Shown piece by piece: positions 6,016 to 12,058 of a DNA stretch of 15,281 nt (its first letter is position 1; the number at the start of each line of letters is the position of its first letter). The translations under genes were made by a program, and so were the position numbers. Source of the stretch: Peptococcaceae bacterium (lineage in GTDB: Bacteria; Bacillota; Desulfitobacteriia; Desulfitobacteriales; Desulfitobacteriaceae); NCBI GenBank assembly GCA_031289815.1, contig JAITOS010000034.1, forward strand, positions 1-15,281, written 5' to 3'. A model generated the notes under the pieces. It did no database searches, was not told the DNA's origin, and saw only the letters and a program-made list of their open reading frames with translations.

Positions 6016-7398
6016 ATGGAACAATTGACGCCGCGCGAAATCGTGAAAGAATTGGATCGCTATATTGTCGGGCAAAAATCGGCGAAACGAGCGGTAGCGA
6101 TCGCTTTGCGCAATCGGTACCGGCGGTCGTTGCTGCCGGAGCCGCTGCAAGAGGAAGTTTTTCCGAAGAATATATTGATGATCGGCCCCACCGGAGTGGG
6201 TAAAACAGAAATTGCCCGGCGTTTGGCCAAACTGGTGAAAGCGCCGTTTATCAAAGTCGAAGCGACGAAATTCACGGAAGTCGGTTATGTGGGCCGCGAT
6301 GTGGAATCTATGGTCAGGGATTTGGTGGAGACCGCCTTGCGCATGGTGAAAAGGGAGAAAATGGAGCAGGTAGAGACGCAGGCGGCGGTCAACGCCGAAA
6401 AAAGATTGGTGGAGCTGCTGCTTCCGGGTGAAAGAGAAGAAAACAATCAAAACCCTTTTCAAATGTTATTTTCGGCTCGGAATACCGCGCCGCCGCCGGA
6501 TACGTCGGCGGCGCCTGATCTGGAAAAGGATCGGGCGCTGATCGCCAAGTATCTGGAAGGCAAGGAGCTGGAGGATAAAATTATTGAGATCGAGGTAGAA
6601 GAAAGCAATACCATGTTTACCGATATGCTGGGCAACGTAGGCTTGGACATGGGAAATCTTCAGGATATGATGTCGAATATGATGGCCAAGAAGCGCAAAA
6701 AACGCAAAGTGACCGTCAAGGAGGCGCGCAAAATACTGATTCAGGAGGAAGCGCAAACCCTGATCGACCAGGACGAGGCCGTACAGGAAGCCATTCGGCG
6801 CACGGAGCATGAAGGGATCATCTTTCTGGACGAGATCGATAAAATTGCCGGCAGTGAACATACCGGCGGGGCAGACGTATCACGGGAGGGAGTGCAAAGA
6901 GATATTTTACCGATCGTCGAAGGATCGACGGTAACGACCAAATACGGGCCGGTAAAGACGGAACATATCCTGTTTATTGCGGCAGGCGCTTTTCATATCA
7001 GCAAGCCTTCTGATCTGATCCCGGAGTTACAGGGGCGGTTTCCGATCAGAGTGGAGTTGGAGTCCTTGAGCGCGGATGATTTTAAGCTGATTTTGACGGA
7101 ACCGCAATCCTCTTTAATTAAACAGTACGCGGCGTTGTTGGCGACTGAGGGAATCAGGACGGAATTCACGGAAAACGCCATTGAAGAGCTGGCGCAGATC
7201 GCCTATCAGATCAATTCCACGACGGAGAATATCGGCGCGCGGCGTCTGCATACCATCATGGAAAAAGTCCTGGAAGAGCTTTCTTTTGAGGCGTCGGAAC
7301 TGCCGGATGATTATGAAGTCGTCATTAATCGTGAGTATGTACAATCTCGTTTAAAAGAAGTTATTGTGAATCAGGATTTATCACGATACATTTTATAG
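6016..7398 (+). CDS. hslU: ATP-dependent protease ATPase subunit HslU (ClpY)
   Basis: AAA+ unfoldase that recognises substrates and threads them into HslV. The 460-residue protein has Walker A GPTGVGKT (57-64), the pore loop GYVG (90-93), an inserted I-domain (about 100-240), Walker B FLDEID (270-275), the arginine finger in LQGRF (Arg341), the sensor-2 GARR (407-410) and a C-terminal DLSRYIL, the tail that docks into HslV. The I-domain contains a proline/alanine-rich linker (about 158-168) encoded by a GC-rich inverted repeat. The start follows GAGGTGAAGG with normal spacing, 16 nt after hslV, so the two subunits are co-transcribed. Length is normal for the family. Confidence 0.98.
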   Translation: MEQLTPREIVKELDRYIVGQKSAKRAVAIALRNRYRRSLLPEPLQEEVFPKNILMIGPTGVGKTEIARRLAKLVKAPFIKVEATKFTEVGYVGRDVESMVRDLVETALRMVKREKMEQVETQAAVNAEKRLVELLLPGEREENNQNPFQMLFSARNTAPPPDTSAAPDLEKDRALIAKYLEGKELEDKIIEIEVEESNTMFTDMLGNVGLDMGNLQDMMSNMMAKKRKKRKVTVKEARKILIQEEAQTLIDQDEAVQEAIRRTEHEGIIFLDEIDKIAGSEHTGGADVSREGVQRDILPIVEGSTVTTKYGPVKTEHILFIAAGAFHISKPSDLIPELQGRFPIRVELESLSADDFKLILTEPQSSLIKQYAALLATEGIRTEFTENAIEELAQIAYQINSTTENIGARRLHTIMEKVLEELSFEASELPDDYEVVINREYVQSRLKEVIVNQDLSRYIL

Positions 7399-7425
7399 GG
7401 GCACAGAGCAAAGGGAGGCAAATGT

Positions 7426-8211
7426 ATGAATGACTTATTGGAAAAGACCCGGACGATCAGTAAATTGATCCAGAGAACGTCTTCGCAGTCTGATTTTGAA
7501 GAAATGGCGAAGGTGCTGTCCAGCACGATCAATTGTAACTGTTATATCATCGGGCGCAGAGGAAAAATTCTTGGCTATAATTTTATGAAGGATTTCGCTT
7601 GTGACGTCATGGGCGACATCGTCTTTCATTCTGAGCGGTTTCCCGAAAGCTATAATGAGGATCTGATGAAGATTACTGAAACGCAAACGAATATCTCCCA
7701 GACAGAAAACGCTTGCGTTTTTGACCGGGGAACATGCCGCTTTGGCGACAAGCTGGTGACGATCGGACCGATTGTCGGCGGCGGCGAACGGGTAGGCACC
7801 CTCATTCTGGCTAAATTTTCCGAAGAATTTTCAGATGGGGATCTGGTGCTGGCGGAATACGGCGCCACGGTCATCGGTATGGAAATTCTTAAAGTGAAGG
7901 CGGAACGGGCGGAAGAAGAGGCGCGCAAGAAAGCCGCGGTTCAGATCGCGGTGGGGACGCTTTCTTATTCGGAATTAGAAGCGGTCGAACATATTTTTGC
8001 CGAACTGGGCGGCGGCGACGGGTTGCTGGTGGCCAGTAAAATCGCGGATAGGGTAGGGATCACGCGTTCGGTGATCGTCAATGCCTTGCGCAAGTTTGAG
8101 TCGGCTGGGGTGATTGAGTCGAAGTCCTTGGGAATGAAAGGAACGTATATCCGTATTCTCAATGATTACTTACTGGAAGAACTCGATCGTTTTGTCAAGA
8201 AGAATAAATAA
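7426..8211 (+). CDS. codY: GTP-sensing transcriptional pleiotropic regulator CodY
   Basis: Global regulator that binds DNA when GTP and branched-chain amino acids are plentiful, repressing nutrient-scavenging and biosynthetic genes. The 261-residue protein has an N-terminal GAF-type sensor domain (about 1-155) with GRRGKILGY (43-51), RFPESY (71-76) and the PIVGGGERVGTLILA block (115-129). A helical linker leads to the winged helix with SKIADRVGITRSVIVNALRK (204-223) and ESKSLGMKGTYI (231-242), nearly identical to B. subtilis. GGGAGG (7413-7418) lies 7 nt before the ATG. The sensor domain holds five cysteines (37, 39, 59, 97, 104) that are lacking in B. subtilis CodY as I recall it but partly shared with clostridial forms. 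It is 27 nt after hslU, so very likely in that operon. Confidence 0.97.
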   Translation: MNDLLEKTRTISKLIQRTSSQSDFEEMAKVLSSTINCNCYIIGRRGKILGYNFMKDFACDVMGDIVFHSERFPESYNEDLMKITETQTNISQTENACVFDRGTCRFGDKLVTIGPIVGGGERVGTLILAKFSEEFSDGDLVLAEYGATVIGMEILKVKAERAEEEARKKAAVQIAVGTLSYSELEAVEHIFAELGGGDGLLVASKIADRVGITRSVIVNALRKFESAGVIESKSLGMKGTYIRILNDYLLEELDRFVKKNK

Positions 8212-8247
8212 CGTGGCGGAGCGTCGGCAATAGGTGAGGTTAGAGTT

Positions 8248-8685
8248 GTGGAAGAGTATGGGTATCAAATACGGCCGCTGGTGATTCCGGGCGGAATATT
8301 TATAGGACTCTATCCAGTGCTTTTAGGATTGCTGAATGCGGTGCTTCACTTTCCGTCCTGGGAAGTGCGGCTGTTTGCGATTCTATATGGAGTCACGTGT
8401 CTCAGCATGATGGGACTCTGGTTGTTTGGCCGCAGTAAAAGCGTGATGATCGCCGAAGATAAAATCGTCTTTCATTCATGGCTGGGGGAGCGGGTGATCA
8501 GAGCGAAAGACGTGAAAAGGATGGTGTTTTTTCGCGACAAAAAGAGAAGAGAAATCATCCAGATCAAGACGAAGGACAAGCTGTATTATTTAAATGATTT
8601 TTATTTTCCTTTTTCGGAAATGATGAGCGATGTAGAAGAATTCATCCGCAAAAAGGGTATTCCGACCAGGACGGTCAAAAGATGA
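8248..8685 (+). CDS. Small membrane protein with two helices and a possible PH-like C-terminal domain
   Basis: Not recognised as a named family. The 145-residue product starts at GTG 8248 with a GTGAGG ribosome binding site (8234-8239) 8 nt upstream. Two hydrophobic segments (about residues 11-32 and 40-60) form a likely hairpin in the membrane. A soluble C-terminal half (about 61-145) follows, rich in beta-type alternation and basic residues (IAEDKIVFHSW, FFRDKKRREIIQIKTKDK, YYLNDFYF), ending in an amphipathic helix (SEMMSDVEEFIRKKG). This layout resembles the bacterial PH-domain membrane proteins, but that is an inference from pattern only. It lies 36 nt after codY and ends before the rpsB promoter, so it is probably the last gene of the hslVU-codY unit. 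In B. subtilis this spot holds the flagellar cluster. Confidence 0.75.
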   Translation: MEEYGYQIRPLVIPGGIFIGLYPVLLGLLNAVLHFPSWEVRLFAILYGVTCLSMMGLWLFGRSKSVMIAEDKIVFHSWLGERVIRAKDVKRMVFFRDKKRREIIQIKTKDKLYYLNDFYFPFSEMMSDVEEFIRKKGIPTRTVKR

Positions 8686-8704
8686 ATGAGCGCCTGAATT
8701 TTGG

Positions 8705-8733
8705 TTGCATTGGTTTATCAGGTGTGGTATCAT
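8705..8733 (+). promoter_or_regulatory. Extended -10 promoter for rpsB(-tsf)
   Basis: TTGCAT (8705-8710) and TATCAT (8728-8733, 5 of 6) are separated by exactly 17 bp, with TG at 8725-8726 forming an extended -10 element. The predicted start near 8740 gives a leader of about 110 nt before rpsB. The -35 is poor beyond TTG, but the spacing and TGn motif compensate. A strong ribosomal-protein promoter is expected here. Confidence 0.6.
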
Positions 8734-8740
8734 CAGGGAA

Positions 8741-8802
8741 GTGTGACTCAAATTCACACGCAGTGGGATTTGCGTACCGGTTCCTGTTGGGAGACAGGGG
8801 TA
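8741..8802 (+). promoter_or_regulatory. Structured 5' leader of rpsB mRNA
   Basis: Three hairpins can be drawn by eye: GTGTGA (8741-8746) with TCACAC (8754-8759); ACGCA (8758-8762) with TGCGT (8771-8775), which overlaps the first by two bases so that they compete; and CCTGT (8783-8787) with ACAGG (8794-8798), extendable by TACC (8775-8778) with GGTA (8799-8802) over a 4-nt bulge. ACAGG can alternatively pair with the CCTG at 8815-8818. Ribosomal protein S2 autoregulates its mRNA in E. coli; whether this leader has such a role is inference. Confidence 0.35.
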
Positions 8803-8809
8803 GGCGGAA

Positions 8810-8836
8810 ATGAACCTGCGGCGGAAAAACAAATAA
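8810..8836 (+). CDS. Possible 8-codon leader ORF upstream of rpsB
   Basis: ATG at 8810 to TAA at 8834-8836 encodes MNLRRKNK. A weak AGGCGG lies about 2-3 nt upstream, and the stop codon is immediately followed by the rpsB ribosome binding site. Short, basic and without a strong SD, it may well be chance. It is recorded because of its exact abutment with the rpsB SD. Confidence 0.2.
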   Translation: MNLRRKNK

Positions 8837-8851
8837 GGGGGAGACAATATC

Positions 8852-9589
8852 ATGGCTGTTATTTCGATGAAACAATTGCTGGAAGCGGGTGTGCATTTCG
8901 GCCACCAAACGCGTCGCTGGAATCCTAAGATGGCGCGCTATATTTTTACGGAACGGAACGGTATCTACATCATTGATTTACAGAAAACTGTAAAAAAAGT
9001 GGATGAAGCCTATGCTTTTGTGCGGGACTTTGCCACCGAGGGCGGGACGATGCTCTTTGTCGGCACCAAGAAACAGGCGCAGGAATCAGTGAAAGAAGAA
9101 GCGCTTCGTTGCGGCATGTATTTTGTCAATGAACGGTGGCTGGGCGGGATGCTGACCAATTTCCAGACCATTCAAAAACGGGTGGATCGTTTGCGTGATT
9201 TGGAACGGATGCAAGCGGAAGGCGTTTTTGACGTATTGCCTAAAAAAGAGGTTGCCAAGCTCAATCATGAAATGGAAAAATTGGAGCGCTTTCTGGGCGG
9301 CATTAAAAACATGAAAAAACTTCCCAGCGCTTTGTTTATAGTCGATCCCCGGAAAGAGAGAATCGCGGTCGCCGAGGCGCGGCGGCTAAATATCCCGATT
9401 GTCGGCATCGTGGATACCAATTGTGATCCGGATGAGATTGACGTCGTCATACCGGCGAACGATGACGCGATTCGGGCGGTAAAACTGCTTACGTCGAAGA
9501 TCGCTGACGCTATCATCGAGGGACAACAGGGAAATATTGACGAAGATGAGCTGGACGCGCAGGAAGAAGCGGAAGCGGCTCAGGAATAA
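8852..9589 (+). CDS. rpsB: 30S ribosomal protein S2
   Basis: Component of the small ribosomal subunit at the head-body junction, needed for S1/mRNA binding and late assembly. The 245-residue protein shows the family pattern: MKQLLEAGVHFGHQTRRWNP (6-25), the GTKKQAQ motif (about 71-77), NERWLGGMLTN (about 93-103), and FIVDPRKERIAVAEA with PIVGIVDTNCDPD (about 162-199). The C-terminal tail is strongly acidic (DEDELDAQEEAEAAQE). GGGGGAG (8837-8843) lies 8 nt before the ATG. It has its own promoter and pairs with tsf downstream, the standard bacterial arrangement. The 169-nt spacer to tsf contains strong secondary structure. No anomalies in the protein. Confidence 0.98.
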   Translation: MAVISMKQLLEAGVHFGHQTRRWNPKMARYIFTERNGIYIIDLQKTVKKVDEAYAFVRDFATEGGTMLFVGTKKQAQESVKEEALRCGMYFVNERWLGGMLTNFQTIQKRVDRLRDLERMQAEGVFDVLPKKEVAKLNHEMEKLERFLGGIKNMKKLPSALFIVDPRKERIAVAEARRLNIPIVGIVDTNCDPDEIDVVIPANDDAIRAVKLLTSKIADAIIEGQQGNIDEDELDAQEEAEAAQE

Positions 9590-9593
9590 AGAC

Positions 9594-9677
9594 AAGGGCA
9601 AGACGAAGAAAGAGCGGCTTAGTGTCGGCTCTGCGTCCTGCCCTTTATCCTGACCGGAGGGCGGCTTTGCTGTCTTT
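9594..9677 (+). promoter_or_regulatory. Two consecutive stem-loops in the rpsB-tsf spacer (attenuator-like)
   Basis: First hairpin: AAGGGCA (9594-9600), GACG (9602-9605) and AGAGC (9611-9615) pair in order with TGCCCTT (9639-9645), CGTC (9634-9637) and GCTCT (9628-9632), with one A-C mismatch and one internal loop; only TTT and then ATCC follow. Second hairpin: GGCGGC (9660-9665) with GCTGTC (9669-9674), including two G-U pairs, followed by TTT. Neither has a full T-tract, so partial termination, RNA processing or 3' protection of rpsB mRNA is more likely than full termination. They lie within the 9590-9758 gap and hold no gene. Confidence 0.55.
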
Positions 9678-9758
9678 AAAAAATCCAAGCAGCTAAGCTG
9701 AGCGGACGAAAAGAAAACATAACGATGAGATAAAGAGAACTAAACGGAGGTTAGAGCG

Positions 9759-10412
9759 ATGGCTGAAATTAGTGCGGCGCTGGTAAAGGAGTTAAGAGAA
9801 AAAACCGGTTCGGGAATGATGGATTGCAAAAAAGCGCTGACGGAGTGTCAGGGGGATATGGAAAAGGCGGTCGATTTTTTGCGTGAAAAGGGTTTGGCCG
9901 CTGCCGCTAAAAAAGAAGGCCGCATTGCCGCCGAAGGAACGGTGGAATCTTATATTCACGGCGGCGGTCGGATCGGCGTTTTAGTCGAATTGAACTGTGA
10001 AACGGATTTTGTCGCCAGCGACGGGGAATTCAGGAGCTTGGTGAAGGACGTCGCCATGCAGATTGCCGCCGCCAAACCGCTGTATCTGGCGAAGGAAGAC
10101 GTGCCGGCGGAAATTCTGGAGCATGAGAAGGATATTTTGCGGGCGCAGGCCTTAAATGAAGGAAAACCGGAAAAGATCGTGGAAAAGATGGTCGAAGGAC
10201 GCATCGAAAAATTCTATAAAGAATTCTGTCTGCTCGAACAGTCCTTTGTAAAAGATCCGGACAAATCGATTCGGGATCTGTTGCTGGAAAAAACGACGAA
10301 GCTGGGAGAACGACTGGTGATTCGCCGCTTTACCCGCTATGAAATGGGCGAAGGAATCGAAAAGAAGCAGGAAGATTTTGCGTCTGAAGTGATGAAAGAG
10401 ATGCAGCGTTAA
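9759..10412 (+). CDS. tsf: Elongation factor Ts
   Basis: Guanine nucleotide exchange factor that recycles EF-Tu-GDP to EF-Tu-GTP during translation. The 217-residue protein carries the N-terminal UBA-like domain with ELREKTGSGMMDCKKAL (11-27), the LREKGLAAAAKKEGR segment (41-55), and the core signature VELNCETDFVA (76-86), where TDFVA contacts EF-Tu. The form is shorter than the roughly 280-290 residues of E. coli and B. subtilis and resembles the compact clostridial type with a reduced coiled-coil region. GGAGG (9746-9750) sits 8 nt before the ATG. A strong intrinsic terminator begins 12 bases after the stop codon, so the rpsB-tsf unit ends here at least partly. Confidence 0.97.
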   Translation: MAEISAALVKELREKTGSGMMDCKKALTECQGDMEKAVDFLREKGLAAAAKKEGRIAAEGTVESYIHGGGRIGVLVELNCETDFVASDGEFRSLVKDVAMQIAAAKPLYLAKEDVPAEILEHEKDILRAQALNEGKPEKIVEKMVEGRIEKFYKEFCLLEQSFVKDPDKSIRDLLLEKTTKLGERLVIRRFTRYEMGEGIEKKQEDFASEVMKEMQR

Positions 10413-10423
10413 GAAGCGGACAC

Positions 10424-10449
10424 AGAGAACACCCCGGTGTTCTCTTTTT
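10424..10449 (+). terminator. Rho-independent terminator after tsf
   Basis: AGAGAACAC (10424-10432) pairs perfectly with GTGTTCTCT (10437-10445) around a CCCG tetraloop and runs into five consecutive T bases (10445-10449). This is a textbook intrinsic terminator 12 bases after the tsf stop codon. The 59-bp stretch from here to pyrH shows no convincing promoter by eye. Confidence 0.85.
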
Positions 10450-10508
10450 AGAAGACAGAGAGGATTTCCGCGATCAGTGTAGAAATAGAAAGCGATGGGG
10501 GACTATGA

Positions 10509-11237
10509 ATGGAAAAGCCGCGATATCGTCGGATTGTCTTAAAATTGAGCGGGGAAGCTCTCGCCGGCAATCAGGGATTTGGCATTGAGCATACGATATT
10601 GGATTCTATCGCCAAACAAATCAAAGAAGTAAGGCAATTGGATATCCAACTGGCCTTGGTGGTTGGCGGCGGCAATATCTGGCGTGGGATTGCCGGCAGT
10701 TCCCAGGGAATGGATCGGGCGACCGCCGACTATATGGGAATGCTGGCGACGGTGATGAACGCGCTGGCGTTGCAGGATTCTCTGGAGAAAAACGATATGA
10801 GCACCAGAGTGATGTCGGCGATTGAAATGAGGCAGGTTGCGGAACCGTATATCCGGCGGCGGGCGATTCGTCACATGGAAAAAGGAAGAGTTGTGATCTT
10901 TGCGGCGGGAACCGGGAATCCTTATTTCTCTACGGATACGACGGCGGCTTTGCGGGCGGCGGAAATTGAAGCGGATGTTATTTTGATGGCTAAAAGAGTA
11001 GACGGCGTGTATGATTCGGATCCGTTCACAAATCCGAAGGCGAAGAAGTTTCTCCGCCTGAGCCATCTTGACGTCCTCAATAAGAGTTTGGGGGTAATGG
11101 ATTCCACAGCGGCTTCGTTATGTATGGATAATCATATTCCGATTGTTGTTTTTAACTTGACGCAGGAGGGGAATATTCGCCGGGTGATCATGGGCGAAGA
11201 GATCGGAACCTATATAGGGAGGGAGCCAAATGATTAA
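10509..11237 (+). CDS. pyrH: Uridylate kinase (UMP kinase)
   Basis: Phosphorylates UMP to UDP in pyrimidine nucleotide synthesis; bacterial hexamers are regulated by GTP and UTP. The 242-residue protein of the amino acid kinase fold shows KLSGEAL (12-18), VVGGGNIWRG (51-60), DYMGMLATVMNALALQD (74-90) and GTGNPYFSTDTTAALRA (134-150), followed by MAKRVDGVYDSDP (160-172). All are expected for PyrH. The ATG at 10509 is preceded by a plain G run (10497-10501), a modest ribosome binding site. The stop overlaps the frr start by 8 nt, implying coupled translation, as is common in Firmicutes. Confidence 0.97.
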   Translation: MEKPRYRRIVLKLSGEALAGNQGFGIEHTILDSIAKQIKEVRQLDIQLALVVGGGNIWRGIAGSSQGMDRATADYMGMLATVMNALALQDSLEKNDMSTRVMSAIEMRQVAEPYIRRRAIRHMEKGRVVIFAAGTGNPYFSTDTTAALRAAEIEADVILMAKRVDGVYDSDPFTNPKAKKFLRLSHLDVLNKSLGVMDSTAASLCMDNHIPIVVFNLTQEGNIRRVIMGEEIGTYIGREPND

Positions 11238-11787
11238 GGGAGTATTGCAAGACGCGGAAGATAGAATGACCAAAGCGATCGAGACGCTGCGCAAGGAATA
11301 TACGATGACCAGGGCGGGACGGGCGACTCCCGGGCTTTTGGACAAAATTATGGTCGAGTATTATGGAACGGCGACCCCGATTAATCAGTTGGCGAATATT
11401 TCGGCGCCGGAACCAAGAATGCTGGTGATTCAACCTTGGGACAAGGCCAGTATTCCCAGTATCGAAAAAGCCATTCTCAAATCGGATTTGGGATTAAATC
11501 CTTCTGGCGACGGCAGTACCATCCGCTTGATTATTCCGCAGCTGACGGCGGATCGTCGTCAGGAATTGGTCAAAACGATCAAGAAGAAAGCGGAAGATTC
11601 ACGGATTGTGATCCGGAACATTCGCCGGGACGGCATTGAACAACTGAAAAAGATGGAAAAAGAACACACGATCAGTGAGGATGAATTAAAGAGGGCGCAG
11701 GAGACGGCTCAGAAATTGACCGATAAATATATCAAAGAGATTGATCATGTTCTTGAGGGCAAAGAGAAAGAGATCACGGAAGTATGA
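11230..11787 (+). CDS. frr: Ribosome recycling factor
   Basis: With EF-G splits post-termination ribosomes into subunits. The 185-residue protein has the standard length and pattern: KAIETLRKEYTMTRAGRATP (about 15-34), VEYYGTATPINQLANIS (about 42-58), the PWDKASIPSIEKAI segment and LTADRRQELVK, with long helices at both ends that form the three-helix bundle. The start (ATGATTAA overlap with pyrH) is preceded by AGGGAGGGAG (11217-11226). The stop TGA overlaps the ATG of the following small ORF (ATGA), so three genes are translationally linked. Confidence 0.97.
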   Translation: MIKGVLQDAEDRMTKAIETLRKEYTMTRAGRATPGLLDKIMVEYYGTATPINQLANISAPEPRMLVIQPWDKASIPSIEKAILKSDLGLNPSGDGSTIRLIIPQLTADRRQELVKTIKKKAEDSRIVIRNIRRDGIEQLKKMEKEHTISEDELKRAQETAQKLTDKYIKEIDHVLEGKEKEITEV

Positions 11788-11996
11788 GGTTCTCTGATTT
11801 TTTAGGTTGCCGCTGGGATGAGGTGCGGCTGCAAACAGAAAAATTGGGGATAGCTTTTACCGTCAAGGAGACCAAAGCGCCGAAAAGCAGCGAAATACAG
11901 AAGACCGGGCGCGTAGTGCGGCTGAGAGAAATGAACGGGCAGATCGAATACGTCGTCGCGGCGGAAACCGTTGAAAAAACGACCCCCTCTAATTAG
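11784..11996 (+). CDS. Small protein of unknown function, possibly a single PASTA-like fold
   Basis: Not recognised with certainty. The 70-residue product starts at an ATG overlapping the frr stop codon (ATGA) and has no properly spaced ribosome binding site of its own, so translation probably depends on frr. No signal peptide or membrane segment is seen. The layout (a helix-like DEVRLQTEKLGIAFTVKET stretch, a variable loop of Lys/Ser/Pro, then GRVVRLREMNGQIEYVVAAE as a beta hairpin) resembles one PASTA repeat; this is an inference from pattern, not a match. Its stop codon TAG (11994-11996) falls at the loop end of the terminator hairpin, so the last codons are part of the terminator stem. 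Confidence 0.7.
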   Translation: MRFSDFLGCRWDEVRLQTEKLGIAFTVKETKAPKSSEIQKTGRVVRLREMNGQIEYVVAAETVEKTTPSN

Positions 11997-12006
11997 GGGG
12001 TCGTTT
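11977..12006 (+). terminator. Strong hairpin terminator after the frr-linked ORF, probably bidirectional
   Basis: AAACGACCCCCT (11977-11988) pairs perfectly over 12 bp with AGGGGGTCGTTT (11995-12006) around a CTAATT loop. On the + strand only three T bases follow the stem and are part of it, so termination may be incomplete. On the - strand the six A bases at 11974-11979 give a better T-tract. Because no minus-strand gene is visible downstream, the main role is presumably closing the pyrH-frr unit before uppS. Confidence 0.65.
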
Positions 12007-12058
12007 AGGCTCTTCTAGTTTGGCGATCATAAAATTTTAACGCAAAGAGGTGGGCCGG

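Noticed and set aside
5980..6462. Minus-strand open frame of 160 codons opposite hslU
   Set aside because: Fully antisense to conserved hslU sequence; His/Phe/Arg-rich product without recognisable domain and no ribosome binding site seen.
8701..8928. Plus-strand open frame of 75 codons running into rpsB
   Set aside because: Starts inside the rpsB promoter and overlaps rpsB in another frame; no SD and no recognisable product.
10539..11066. Minus-strand open frame of 175 codons opposite pyrH
   Set aside because: Antisense to pyrH motifs; composition (His, Arg, Asn heavy) is typical of a complement frame of a biased gene.
12050..12058. Upstream GTG start for uppS
   Set aside because: The GTG forms part of the ribosome binding site GAGGTG that serves the ATG at 12059.
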